64,000 nucleotides of DNA. It comes from Athripsodes cinereus (lineage: Eukaryota; Arthropoda; Insecta; Trichoptera; Leptoceridae). The translations under genes and the position numbers were made by a program. Shown piece after piece: positions 31,335 through 42,374 of the stretch. The notes below the pieces were generated by a model, which ran no database searches, was not told the DNA's origin, and was given only the letters and a program-made list of their open reading frames with translations. How positions within the stretch are numbered: position 1 is the stretch's first letter; the number at the start of each line of letters is the position of its first letter. The stretch lies in contig OX388322.1 of the NCBI GenBank assembly GCA_947579605.1, forward strand, positions 4,898,001 to 4,962,000, given 5' to 3'.

Positions 31335-31755
31335 CAGGCCTCTGCTCCGCCATGGGTGGAACTTTTTGCGGCGTAGTGCGAAAATTGCCTTTTCAAATGG
31401 TGATAACAGCCTTTAAAATATCGTCATGGTATTTAATTAAATAAAACTATTCATTTATCTTAATTATAATAGTTATCTTGTCAATCTATTCTTATCTAAC
31501 CCATCTTTCACTATGTTATACCTCATTTCATTTCATATACAGTATGAACATTTTCATAACGATAACTTAATACTTATCATAAAGTTGACTTAATCATGTA
31601 AAGTGCAACGTTATGACAATAAATACAAAATAGTGAAAGATAAGATGATAAATTAAAAACACTTCAACAGAAGTAGTGCAAATAATAATAAGGTATATGG
31701 TGTAGCAGAAATATTATGGTCATGTTAGGGATTTGACCGAAGCCCTAAATTTTTG
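31335..31755. other. AT-rich spacer
   Basis: No gene or repeat seen. Confidence 0.45.
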
Positions 31756-31759
31756 CTTT

Positions 31760-32055
31760 TTTTTTGTAAAAGAGATATATCTGATTTTTGCCATAAATAC
31801 AAATACAACTTTCATATCCTCAAGATGGGGCCAGCATGTGCAACGAAACGTTGACAAAATAAAACCGGACATGGCAAACCCGAAAAACAACAACCAGATA
31901 GTGAAGATCGCCATGAAAGCCTTCAATCCACATTGAGTTTGTAGGATTGTAAGATAAAAGCTTGTGTCGTGAAAGGGGATGAACAAAGTTTGCCGGCAGC
32001 TGGGATTAAACCGCGCACAACTTGTGGGTAAGGCTGAGACTCTTCCTCTTTTGAC
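31760..32055 (-). mobile_element. SINE-B, interrupted
   Basis: The tail part (31766-31815, 'agagatatatctgatttttg') and the head part (31952-32050, 'aaaagcttgtgtcgtgaaag' to the tRNA-like region) are separated by about 137 bp. The spacer includes 'gcaacgaaacgttgacaaaa', a GAAAC word reminiscent of retroelement ends. Confidence 0.6.
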
Positions 32056-32106
32056 AATAACGACAAACAAATTGTATTTGTCTATACCTTTTTCAAGTAC
32101 AATTAT

Positions 32107-32312
32107 CTATACCATCACATCATATCCCGCAAAGGAAATAGCCAACAGATCAGTTGCACGTAATAAACAATCAAAGTGTCCTCTCCGTGCAAACAAAAAA
32201 AGTCATTCAGGATATATGGGTGGCAAACCGTTGAATTCAAGATGTAAAATGTTTTTGTTTTTGTAAAAACACCTGACTTTTACCGAACACTCGAAAATTT
32301 ACGGAAAACAGT
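32107..32312 (-). mobile_element. SINE-A, antisense
   Basis: 'tataccatcacatcatatcc', 'caaagtgtcctctccgtgca', 'aagtcattcaggatatatgg', 'cgaacactcgaaaatttacg'. Moderately diverged. Confidence 0.68.
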
Positions 32313-32319
32313 GAAGTTA

Positions 32320-33092
32320 GATTCCATTCGCAGTCAATCCTCTCTATCTTTCCGACATAAGCTTATCACTAACTGTGAGGGAATTTTAGGGTATATTTAG
32401 ATTTACTACAAATTTCGATTCATCTTTCTCAAAAAAATATAAATATATTTCCTTCAAAAATAAAATAAAATTTTCACACCAAAATTTGGTCAAATCCGGA
32501 TTTTTACGAAAAATTAAGGATTTGACCAAATCCTAATTTTGTCATATCCTTACGAAACATTCATATAAAAAGTATACATTGATATAATAAAATAATTGTT
32601 CATATATCCATACAGAAAGACCACTCTAAAAAATTGAAAAAGCTCCTACTAAACGTTACACATACTAACCTATATATGTGAAACATTATAGGTAAATAAC
32701 AGAACTTTCATTCCATAGTATTATAGTTAGTAATATGGAGAAACTTAGATTCAAACTATGTAGATAAATAAATTGTAAAACTGACAAACTCCATATTAAT
32801 GGTTTGATTTCGAAACTGGATAAATCCATTTGAAGTAAAATATATAGGTAATAATATCACTACTAAGATTTTGACTGATTTTCAAATTATCATTTATTTT
32901 CTCTGCTATTTTTCTCACAAATTTCATAGGATTTTGCTATATTGGAAAATGCATTTTTATAAAGCTCTAGATCAAGAATATTTCAACGTATCCAATAAGT
33001 AATAAATCTCATTTTTTGTTTTGTCCACAAAAACTTTTATCAAATTTAAGATTTAATCTTAAATTTTTGAAAATAGTTAAAAATCATAATTT
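32320..33092. other. AT-rich spacer with a small hairpin
   Basis: 32486-32540 holds an inverted repeat ('tttggtcaaatcc' and 'ggatttgaccaaatcc'). A related 'ggatttgaccgaagccc' occurs at 31729. No gene seen. Confidence 0.45.
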
Positions 33093-33094
33093 TG

Positions 33095-33265
33095 AAAAAG
33101 ATCTAGCTATATGGGTTTTGTTATAAACACAAATACAACTTTATACACCTTTCACAGTAAGCTACTAAAAGCTTGTGTCGTGAAAGGGGAGTTTGCCAGC
33201 ACCTGGGATTGCGGACCCCTTGCTCACGAGACCAAGACTCTAACCCCCAGGCCACCGTCGAACTC
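33095..33265 (-). mobile_element. SINE-B, tRNA-derived
   Basis: Tail 'tatgggttttgttataaaca', body 'cacctttcacagtaagctac' and 'gcttgtgtcgtgaaagggga', then a head with a damaged B box ('cacctgggattgcggacccc'). Same layout as the copy at 62.57 kb. Confidence 0.7.
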
Positions 33266-33344
33266 AACATGTTTATCATCTTTAATCATTTCTCTTGGAT
33301 GAATCTTTGCAAAAGTTTTGATATAATTTTACAAAACATTAGAT

Positions 33345-33562
33345 CAGTAGAGTTACACTTGACAAAATCTTAACACGATCTTAATCTAGTCTTGATCTTG
33401 ATCATACGACGCACGAAGTGACTATTGGCCAAAATACGCGCATACCGATCATGCGGTAGCGGTAGCGCGGTGTTTTTGACAATAGTGCCTTCGTGCGTCG
33501 TATGATCAAGATCAAGACTAGATTAAGATCGTATTTAGATTGTGTCAAGAGTAGCCCTGCAG
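33345..33562. mobile_element. Palindromic MITE, copy 2
   Basis: The same arms as at 11695 ('gatcttaatctagtcttgat', 'catacgacgcacgaag'), with loop 'gatcatgcggtagcggtagc'. The left terminus has more changes ('cagtagagttacacttgac'). Confidence 0.78.
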
Positions 33563-33564
33563 CT

Positions 33565-33755
33565 CCTGCGCACTGCAGTTTGAGGAATAATAAAAGCTAC
33601 ATTTCCTGTTCAAAATATTGTAAAACAAGATGAGTTTCGTTTTTTGCTATTTTGTGCTGTGGCTATTAGCTACTATGTATACAGAACGACAACGCTTTGT
33701 GTATATGAGTTTTTGACTTACTATAAAGTGAGTGAGAAGTCATCTCCAGCAAACA
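33565..33755. other. Spacer
   Basis: Nothing recognised. Confidence 0.4.
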
Positions 33756-33812
33756 CTGTTTATTTATTTATTTTACATAATAAACGGCTGTATCAGCCTT
33801 TACAAATAATAC
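33756..33812 (-). mobile_element. Family F LINE tail fragment
   Basis: (TTTA)n followed by 'cataataaacggctgtatca' and 'gcctttacaaata'. Matches the 3' terminus of the LINE at 58.2 kb, complement sense. Confidence 0.5.
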
Positions 33813-33814
33813 AA

Positions 33815-35540
33815 ATAAAAAGGAACAGTCAAGAGAAATAATGCATAAAGAGAAAAACAATAGGTATACAAAAAGAAAAAGAAATAACATATGTACTACC
33901 AATCAATTTCTAATAGGTAAGTACTGGTATAAACAATCAGATAAAAAGAATATAAACACTAATACAAGTTTAAAAGACAGAAAAAATTGAAAGACTGTTG
34001 TCAAAAACTAATGAAAAAATATTGGCATATTATTTTCGGAGTGAAAAAATGTCGTCTATCGAGGTTAATCAGTCGGTATACTTCACAACCGAAAGTCACA
34101 AATTATTTTTTTTAAAAGTAAATTCCAATCAAAGAAACTTCTATCCCGGTACTTTAAAGCATAATATTCGATAACAACATTATTAAATAAATAAAAGCAG
34201 GTAGGTACGTAGTAAAATATTACAGGTACACATATTTTTATATTGTTGTTGGGTGTTACCTTACTTCCCAGTCACCTATTCAAATGAACGCGTATTGTTA
34301 TGCAAAGAGGTTTTTACTTCCATTAAAATATCATAACAATAAATAATATAAAATCTTATACTATACTTGTATCATTATTTAATATCAAATTCGGACAATG
34401 GCCGTCTCGAATAGAAAATTGAGCAGATAAAATTCATAGTTCAATGTTGTTTGTCAATATATTATGCTACTTGAGGCATAATAGTGTGTAACTATATATT
34501 TTTATTTTATTTGTTTTGTTTTAATATGACGTGGTTAGATAAAAGAAGTTACATAAAGTGATAATCTCGCTACTGCATATCAGTTTTTTTAACTGTAAAA
34601 TGGTTTGTTGACTTTGTTATGTAACTTATTTTGTGAAAAGAGAATAAAATATTTCAATAATTAATTTTATAATGTTTCTTTTATTAATAAACTAATTTAA
34701 GATATAAAAAGGAAGGATTTGCTACTGGATAGTGAACAATACCGAAATTTACAATTTAATTTTTTGGCTTAAATACTTTTTTTTATGACACTTCGATTAT
34801 AATAATTATTGTGAATAAAAAAGGGCATTAGAAACACTAGACAGTGGATATTGTTTGGGATCGTAAAGTTTTTGAGGTGTTCGCAATTTTTCTTTAAAAA
34901 AAAAGGCAAATTTTCAACATTTGTTTCTGTCATTGTCCGCTGAATTCGGTCTCTGGCCTCTAACAAAATCCCAGATTTTGTAATATATAATGAATAGATA
35001 TTATGATGCTAGTGATACTGATAATAATATTATTATTATTATTATTAAGGAGCAGCACCTAGTATTGTTGTAGTTACCCATCTCACACAATATGCATAAT
35101 GGGCCTTTTGGATTTACCCTCCTCTCTTCTTATTATTGTTACGTGAGTAGGTTGTAGTATCAACCAGTGGCGGGACAAGATTTTTTTTATTGATCATGTT
35201 TTTAGAAAAAATATATTATTCGTTATTGATTTTATTTATTCACTGATCACTAAGTATTTTATAATGAAATACCTACATTCATAATACATATAAAGCAACT
35301 CCATGTATTACACTCAGAAATTCAAACAAGTTAAAAATCCAAATTAATAAATAAAAAACTCATAACATATAATTATAATATATATGTTATGTTGTATAAT
35401 ATATTTTGTTAACATATTATGTTAACAAAAGAATGAAAATAGTTTTGAATTTTGTAGTTTTTTATTCACTTTTTGTTGCAAATTGTTTACAAAAAAAAAT
35501 AAAAAGAAGTGCATCAATATTCATATTTTACCGTGGAGTT
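33815..35540. other. AT-rich spacer
   Basis: No gene or named element seen over 1.7 kb. (ATT)n run at about 35024-35048. Confidence 0.5.
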
Positions 35541-35544
35541 GCCG

Positions 35545-35620
35545 GTAGTGAAAAGGTCCCCCATTCTTTTCTGTAAGCCTTCGAGTGTCCTGTAAAATGC
35601 GGATGTTTGTAAAACTTCCA
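35545..35620 (+). mobile_element. SINE-A 5' fragment, sense
   Basis: 'ggtcccccattcttttctgt', 'ccttcgagtgtcctgtaaaa', 'tgcggatgtttg'. Confidence 0.55.
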
Positions 35621-35811
35621 ATTGTCATCTATAGTTCAATTATGAAAGAAATTTTATAACGGAATGAACAAATTTACGACGCTCTATTTTGGACAATGTT
35701 CTGAAATTCGCGGGTTTTATTTTCCTTTTAGTTAGGTCAAAGAATTTTCGCAGTTATTTATGTAACAATTTATGCAGGTGATGGCAAACTCCGAAAAACT
35801 AACAAGATTTT

Positions 35812-35872
35812 AGCTTACTGTGAAAGGGGCGGTTGTATTTGAGTTTATAACAAAAACCTTGATACATATTTA
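35812..35872 (+). mobile_element. SINE-B tail fragment, sense
   Basis: 'agcttactgtgaaaggggcg', 'gttgtatttgagtttataac' and 'aaaaacc' match the SINE-B body and tail. Confidence 0.5.
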
Positions 35873-35874
35873 AA

Positions 35875-36204
35875 AAACAAACGTTAAGGCACGCGTTGGA
35901 ATTTTTCATGAATGGAAATAGTAACGCCACTGGTAGCAATATCAACATTACAATTTGAGGTATTTATAATACGAAAATTACTGAGCGCTTTTTAAAATGA
36001 CGAAGGTCAATGAATAGGTATCTGTATTACATATTTCAGCCTATAAATAATGTTAATTTAATATAAATTATTAATCCATTATATTTTTTTAACCATCATC
36101 CACTCGTTTGCGAGTTATTTAAGAAATAGGTACTTGAACAGAAAGAGAACAAAAAAACTATTAAAAAATAAAAGCTGCAATGAATAATAACTAAACAAAA
36201 ATGA
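35875..36204. other. AT-rich spacer
   Basis: Nothing recognised. Confidence 0.45.
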
Positions 36205-36315
36205 GCCGCGATAAACTCACCCTTTGTGTTTTGATAGTTTATTTAATTTAAGTGTATTATCTTGTAAAATTGCTTATAACCAATGTACTTACAGTAAAGA
36301 ATGTATAAAAAATTA
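36205..36315 (+). mobile_element. LINE 3'-UTR tail, family E
   Basis: 'gccgcgataaactcaccctt' and 'ccaatgtacttacagtaaag' plus AT tail. Confidence 0.5.
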
Positions 36316-36319
36316 AAAA

Positions 36320-36835
36320 AAAAATTGCCGGAATTAATTATTAATAAATAAATGTTAAAGATAGGTATTTTAAAAGTTAAGGTTATCGACTGACTCGAAA
36401 AACTTTACACTTGCGTGACAATGAGAACAAAAAGTTTCAAGCCGGTTTGCGAATTAATACAGTCATAAATTTGAATTACTAAAAATTAATTTAATTTTTA
36501 TCCCTTGAAGAAATTTCAATTAATTTATAAACCATATAGTATACTTGTCTTGTGACCCGATATAACATAAAATCTCTGATTTCCAGTAGAGAAATTTCGG
36601 ATTCGAATCCATAATGGTTGTTGTGAGGATGTTCTTTTTTTTTTTTTTTTCTTGTTCTCAAGGTGCATTTGGGTTAACAACAAACTAAGATATATAAAAA
36701 AAATTAAGACATTAAAACCACCTTTTAAAAAGCCGTTGTTTCGCAAAGACGTAAAGTAAATTAGAACAATATAATTATGTACATAGATACTGCCTCAGCC
36801 CGTGGCTGACTCGAAGTCTAGTGAGGCAGTAAATT
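36320..36835. other. AT-rich spacer
   Basis: No gene. Poly(T) at 36634-36650. Confidence 0.45.
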
Positions 36836-36839
36836 CCAT

Positions 36840-37023
36840 TTTGTAGACCGAGGTAAGACCGAGGGGAAAAATGGCAGAGACGCATATATGGACCAACTGA
36901 AGAGAGACATGAACTGTGGCTCATACGTAGAGCTAAAAAGACTGGCTGAGAATAGAGACGAATGGAGAAGAAAAACCAAACTCGTTGCAGACCAATCCAA
37001 TGGATTGTAACTCATTATATATA
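36840..37023 (+). mobile_element. 3'-terminal fragment of the RTE-like LINE
   Basis: 'gcatatatggaccaactgaa', 'tggctcatacgtagagctaa', 'ctggctgagaatagagacga' and 'ccaatccaatggattgtaac' match the last 55 or so codons and the 3' end of the complete element. A deletion removes the GRGRPR codons near 36878. Older than the copy at 25.8 kb. Confidence 0.82.
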
Positions 37024-37024
37024 A

Positions 37025-37770
37025 TTTTTAAAGGAATATGTTTAAAGATATAAGTAATATTCAGCAAGTAAAAATTAAGTTTTATGTTGTTATATTGCTG
37101 GAAATAAATAAATAAATAAATTTAAAAAAAAAAATTATTAAGTGAAAACAATTAAACCCATTAAAGTTATTAAACAAAAAACACTTTCATCTTAATTCAA
37201 CAAGTAGTTATAGTTGAGTATAGAAGACAATCAACACAATATTATCATCATCTCAACAAAAGAATGTGGGGCAACATCCTGCCTTATTTGTATTTGAATA
37301 GCAGCACCTGTGATTCAATCACTGTTTTAGATTATCTATCTATCATAATATAGTTACCTACTGTTTGTTTTATCAAACTAGCAGATATAGCCGGCTTCTG
37401 TCATGAGTAATAAAATTGATTTTAATTCGAGAGGAGAGCGCTGTGATTAATATTAATAATAATGATAAATTGAAATAGTTTGGATGTTTTAAGATTAATA
37501 GGAATAACAGAAATCAATCTATAAAACAATGTTTCTCACTTAACATTTTGAATTCACCATGTTCATATTATTCATACTATGGCATTATCTATAAGAGGAC
37601 AGCTAACCCCTCCCCTTTAAAAGTTAAAAAAGTTAGCAGAATATCAAAAAAAAAAAAAAATTAACTATGAAGAAATATTATCTATTATGAGTTAAACTAA
37701 ACTGCATTTTCCAAAATAGTTCAATTCTATGACATTAGTGTAAAAAATAGCGTTTAAAAAATCAATGTGA
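37025..37770. other. AT-rich spacer
   Basis: No gene or repeat seen. Confidence 0.45.
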
Positions 37771-37774
37771 GTTC

Positions 37775-37855
37775 GGAAATCGTATCATGAAAGAACAGTT
37801 TGCATGTTAATTGCATGCGACTGATATACTGGCTGCCCCACTTGTAGGACAGTAG
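37775..37855 (+). mobile_element. SINE-A 3' fragment
   Basis: 'aacagtttgcatgttaattg', 'catgcgactgatatactggc', 'tgccccacttgtaggac'. Confidence 0.55.
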
Positions 37856-38204
37856 TTTTCAATTTCACAATTCCTAAACTATACCTACTACGAACACTGA
37901 TTATTATTAATGTGATATTTAATCAAAATATTTTTATATGTGTAATAAATAAGAAGATATTAATTCCATCAAACATCATCTCGCTTGTTTTAAATTGAAC
38001 TGTCTACTTATAAATAACATCAATATAACCGAACCGATCAAAATGCATTTCTTATTAGATGGATTTACATATTGTATTATAATATATGGAGTACTTATAA
38101 TGTAAGCAGGTATATTTATCTTTATTAATCAGATGTTACTTACCTACGTACGTATAAGATTTGATAGCTAAATAAAAATATGATGTGTTTAATAAGCGGT
38201 CAGT

Positions 38205-38410
38205 AGCAACTCTATGTGCTGTGGAGTTTCCGGCAAAGTATAGATCCTCTTCCACTCTTTTCAAGAAATTTTCGAGTGTTCCGTAAAAGGCAGATAGATG
38301 TCTTGATATTTTTTTTTGTGACATGAAGTGGACAGCTTTATCACATGTACCTGGTCTACTGGCTACCCCATTTGCAGGATATGCCATAATGGTATTGTAG
38401 AAGTAGTAGA
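38205..38410 (+). mobile_element. SINE-A, sense, internally deleted
   Basis: Starts 'tatgtgctgtggagtttccg' and 'gcaaagtatagatcctcttc', lacks the central block, and ends 'ggatatgccataatggtatt' with a degenerate GTA tail. Confidence 0.7.
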
Positions 38411-38411
38411 T

Positions 38412-38884
38412 TTTATTTGTTTGTCATTTTTTCATACTAAGGTTACACACTGCTGATACTCCACGGGGTACCTATATCTCTATCAAAATCTCTCCCGCAG
38501 GTGAGCCTTGGTGGATTTTGTCATTTGGGTAGGAACGAGGGGGACGGCCATGTCTCGAATCATCGACCTATTTAGCCATTGCAGAATGGATGCTTCACAG
38601 CCGGATCCACCGTGAACTTTGAGCACTTACAAAATTCGTCTTACAGAGTTGTTGGAATATAAATCAGCTATCCCTATTATCCAAAAAAATGTAAATAATT
38701 GGAGAACAATCAAAATATATAAAAAAAACAGAAGCCGATTATTGGTAAAACACAATTATATTTTTTAGTAAATAAGTAAAAAAACTTATACTTTGAAATA
38801 AAAATGTATATCTTTTGTAAACTTTTAAAAATAGATGTTTAAAAATAAATAAATAAATTAAAATCAACATCCGATCCATCCATC

Positions 38885-38925
<41 letters not shown>

Positions 38926-39080
38926 TTTTTTTAATAGTTTTTGTGTGATCATGACTGATCATATGGAGACTTATCTGGTTGTATAATGCTGAGAAGTGTG
39001 GATGGCAATTCTGCCGCCGCGTAAAAAACTTTATTGCACAAAAAAACAACAAATGAAAAAATTCAATTTAACTATACAAA
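38412..39080. other. Spacer with (AAT)n microsatellite
   Basis: (AAT)n runs at about 38886-38924. 38940-39030 resembles 52873-52960 in reverse ('gcggcagaattgccatccac' type words), a second unassigned repeat. No gene. Confidence 0.5.
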
Positions 39081-39084
39081 AAAA

Positions 39085-39140
39085 AATTGTGCAATGGGCG
39101 AGTTTATCGCAGAAGCGCGATATCTTCCAACTAACCCATA
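39085..39140 (-). mobile_element. LINE tail fragment, family E
   Basis: Complement reads 'gttagttggaagatatcgcg' then 'gcgataaactcgcccattg'. Confidence 0.45.
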
Positions 39141-39426
39141 ATCGCACTATTGTTTATTTATTTTGAACATGTCTTAATAAATACACGATAATACGTTGTC
39201 GTGCACATCTGATAGCTGGTTAGGATACGTGAAGGGAATGTCAGAGGAATGATTATATTGTAATAACAATAATCATATTTGATATTACCGAGGAAATGAG
39301 ATAATGAGAAGGCATTCAAGTGTGGAAGAGAAGTTGCGGGAAGGTTGTTGATAATAATATACCGAATGAAGTTTATCGCCAGTGACTATAATGATTATGA
39401 GGATGTGGAACGAGGCGATTTCATAG

Positions 39427-39572
39427 GTTAGTTGGAAGAGATTGCGCCTTTGCGATAAACTCGTCCTTTGTTTTCTGATTATATTATCTTATTTGAATGA
39501 TTCTCCTATAAAATTGTATGTATTGCGATCAATGGGTAGTAAAGAATGTAGATATAAATAAAAAATAAAATA
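39427..39572 (+). mobile_element. LINE 3'-UTR tail, family E
   Basis: 'ggttagttggaagagattgc', 'gataaactcgtcctttg', 'caatgggtagtaaagaatg' plus AAAT tail. Confidence 0.55.
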
Positions 39573-39583
39573 AATATCTAACT

Positions 39584-39768
39584 AACAACTACTACAACAC
39601 CATCATGGCATATCCCGCAAACGGGGTAGCCAGCAGACAAACTGCGTGATATATAGGTACATTCAAGTTGTCTTCTCGGTAGAAACAAAAAAATAAGATA
39701 TAAAGGATGGGTGGCAAACCACGTTACTGATTTTAAGATGTATAATGTCTTTATTCTATATAACAACC
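39584..39768 (-). mobile_element. SINE-A, antisense, 5'-truncated
   Basis: Directly follows the family E tail. 'ctactacaacaccatcatgg', 'catatcccgcaaacggggta', 'ttgtcttctcggtagaaac', 'ggatgggtggcaaaccacgt'. Confidence 0.72.
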
Positions 39769-39769
39769 A

Positions 39770-40865
39770 GCGGGCCTAAAATGCCCACATTGAGCAATTC
39801 CTCCACAATTCATATTTGGTGAAATGATACCGAAAAATCGTTTTACAACTCCTATTATGATTCATATAAAGTGGTCTTTTTAACCCCCCAGGTCTTTTGG
39901 AGTCTATAATGTTGGATATGATTTTATTTCACCTTTTATCGCTAATAAATTTAAGCCCGTGCCACGAAGATTTTTCAATTCAGAGCCTATTTTTACTTAT
40001 CACCGATTTAGACACACTTTTCAGCGCTTTGCACATTTACACCGACTTGAGAGACATTTATTTATTCATTTATTTATTTTATTCTTCACTGTACATTGTT
40101 TACAATAAAACAAATTTACTTAGAAAAAATCATTTATACAATTCAATGTACAGAGGGCGAGAAAATATTATCATTTATACAATTCAATGTACAGATATTT
40201 TGGTCAATTTTAAATTATTTCTTTAACGTTTAAAAATGAAATTCAATAAAAATATCCATAATTAAGACTTTTGGTAAAAAAGGTATATTGCACCTTTTCG
40301 GCACAATCTTGTAATAGGTGCAATATAAAAAAAATATATTGTTAAATCATGTAATTACAATTAATGAATGTCGTATTCTCAATAGTCGACATAATTGTAA
40401 GCGGTGAATTTCTCCGAACGTGAGTCAAATTCTCTTCTTGACCTTTTCCGTTAGCAAAGAATATTATATTTTAAAATTAAAATGAGAAAGATTTTGGTAG
40501 TAGGAGTTTAATCATAATTAAGGATTAAAGTGATTCGTGAGTCAGATTCAAAGGGAATTCGAATAAATAATAATTTAGTTATAAAATTATTTTAATAATA
40601 TAAGTACAAAGTTTACATAATAATAATAATAATAGTAATAATACCTACTTTTAGGTAAGACTTGCCCTCCAGGCGGTGAAATGGGTCAAGTGGTTCTCTA
40701 AGAAGACTCAAATCTTTTTGATGAAATTACTTTTAATTATTAATTGGTTATAAAAGTAATTGAAGGAATGTCCTTTTTGACATAAATATTTTTGGTAAAT
40801 CCTAAATAAAAATTATTTACAAATCAAATATTTTTGATATCATGTTTGATGTCATTTATTTTATT
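39770..40865. other. AT-rich spacer with tail-like repeats
   Basis: 40060-40105 has (TTTA)n then 'attcttcactgtacattg', and 40140-40195 repeats 'ttatacaattcaatgtacag' twice. No gene. Confidence 0.45.
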
Positions 40866-40869
40866 TATA

Positions 40870-41005
40870 TCCCAAATGACAGAAGACACCAAGGTCCACC
40901 TACGGGAGAACATTCATGTCCCAAATGCCATAGAGTGTGCCTGTCTCAGATTGGCCTATTTAGGCATCTAAGATGGCATAGCAGAGTGGATGTAGCAGTC
41001 AGAGC
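40870..41005 (+). pseudogene. LINE C-terminal zinc-finger remnant
   Basis: One frame reads GEHSCPKCHRVCLSQIGLF then RHLRWHSR. This CxxC...H...H finger, with C-x-S-x-IGL, is the usual last segment of certain LINE ORFs in insects. Nothing upstream or downstream stays open. Confidence 0.55.
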
Positions 41006-41091
41006 GCTCACGATACTTGCTTTGTCGAGTTGTTGGCATATATTTATTGCTGAATTTATATAGTTCCGTGGAACACCAGATGTAAAGACAT

Positions 41092-41238
41092 TAAAAGGCA
41101 GGTGTTCGAAAAACAATGACAGTTTGCATCTTAAACTTAGCAATGAGGTTTGCCACCCATCCTGAATGTCTTATTTTTTTCTCGGCATAGAGAGTAGGAC
41201 GGCTTGCATGTTTATTACATGCAGCTGGTCTGCTGAGA
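41092..41238 (+). mobile_element. SINE-A, sense, truncated at both ends
   Basis: 'aggcaggtgttcgaaaaaca', 'gaggtttgccacccatcctg', 'gacggcttgcatgtttatta', 'catgcagctggtctgctga'. Immediately followed by a family M LINE scrap. Confidence 0.7.
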
Positions 41239-41254
41239 AAAAAAGTTATATTTA

Positions 41255-41475
41255 GATGAGAGGAATGGTGCCCGGAGACGGGGACATCCGAGGGACAAAT
41301 GGCAAGAAAGATCGTATGAATCAGATTCTACAAGATGGTCACGTGCTGACCACATTGAACAGGAGAGTATGCATCAGGAATTATTGTATGACAGTGACGG
41401 AAGCGAAAGGTGTATGTAAAAATAGGAGGAAGTAGCGATCGATCCTTTCTGCCTACTCCACGAGGGAAACTGCTT
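41255..41475 (+). pseudogene. LINE C-terminal fragment, family M
   Basis: 'aggaatggtgcccggagacg', 'cacattgaacaggagagtat', 'gatcgatcctttctgcctac'. Parallel to 47655-47875. Frames broken. Confidence 0.6.
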
Positions 41476-41584
41476 GATGATAATTATATATGTATGTATC
41501 ATCTGCTGACTACCCCCCTAGGTATAGTAGAAAAGTAATTTAAATTCTTCTTGAAACAAATTTTCGGTAAATCCTTATTTATAT

Positions 41585-41835
41585 AAAGATAAAATTGAAA
41601 AAAAAACACAGTAGTTGACTTCCAAATGACTTTTATTAACTTCGCGTACTAGTATTCGGAGACTCTCGACTCCATCATCAGGCGATTAGTAAAAAGTGAA
41701 ATAAGATACAGAGACAAACAGAATCTATAGGATTTGAACAAAAGAAAGTTGGGAGAAGCACGTGTTGATAAGAAAATAATTTTATCTTGAAATGGACTTC
41801 CAACAAGTACCTACCTTCGGTCAACAACATTAATG
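41585..41835 (-). mobile_element. Penelope-like element end (PLE2, copy b)
   Basis: The same block as at 25.13 kb but with about 85 extra bases between the hammerhead part and 'aaatggacttccaacaagta'. The extra segment includes 'acagagacaaacagaatct'. No open frame. Two copies with the same core support a real family. Confidence 0.58.
41642..41686 (-). ncRNA. Hammerhead-ribozyme-like motif (PLE2 copy b)
   Basis: Minus strand: TCGC, CTGATGA, stem II GGAG/CTCC, GAAT, palindromic stem III ACTAGT, AC (predicted cut after 41646), then GCGA. Here stem I (TCGC with GCGA) pairs perfectly over four bases, unlike copy a. The core differs from the consensus only at the 15.1/16.1 pair (T and A instead of A and T). 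Confidence 0.52.
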
Positions 41836-41923
41836 TCTTATTTATATATACAAATCAAATTTGATGTTATTTATTGTATTCATCGCTCTATTTATGAAGT
41901 ATTTATTTCAAAGTTTTCGGAAA

Positions 41924-42005
41924 GCAGGTCCCCCACTCTTTCTTATAAGTTTTTGAGTTTCATTTAAAAGGTATTCGATCTTTGCGTAACATCTTATATA
42001 TAAGA
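41924..42005 (+). mobile_element. Old SINE-A 5' fragment
   Basis: 'gcaggtcccccactctttct' and 'agtttttgagtttcatttaa' match the 5' part loosely. Confidence 0.4.
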
Positions 42006-42085
42006 TAGTCAACATCTTGAATATCTACATCAGTGACGAGTTAGATAATCCATCTATCCTGGAAAGATTATTTTTTATGCTATAG

Positions 42086-42372
42086 ATGAGCGATTCGATG
42101 GTTTGGTGTATCTGTCATAAAAAGATGACGAAGAGAGAATATTCATCTGAAAGAGGAAGTGTAAGAAAGTGCAGAGATCCGAGAACTACGTTAATTGACC
42201 ACGTGGATCAAATTATTAGGGACAGCCACGTAGTGAGTAAAAGAAACTGGCGTGCATGTATGACACATTTCATGAACTTGGAAGAGGCGAAAGGAGTATG
42301 TAGATATAGATCGATGGTGTTCCATTTTCTCTTCTTACCGCACTTGGGATACGGAGTGAAGGTATAGATGGA
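42086..42372 (+). pseudogene. LINE C-terminal fragment, family M
   Basis: KKMTKREYSSERGSVRK, then DHVDQIIRDSHVVSKRNW, then NLEEAKGVC. Collinear with the 23.85 kb copy over about 80 residues, then frameshifted. The nucleotide 3' end 'cttgggatacggagtgaagg' keeps the shared tail motif. Confidence 0.68.
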
Positions 42373-42374
42373 TG

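Noticed and set aside
31815..31860. Third hammerhead-like site ('ctcaagatgg' and 'gcaacgaaacgttgac')
   Set aside because: The CTGATGA core is not present and stem II cannot be drawn; only the GAAAC word fits.
40842..41063. Host C2H2 zinc-finger gene
   Set aside because: Only one finger-like motif, with the typical LINE C-terminal wording and no open frame around it.
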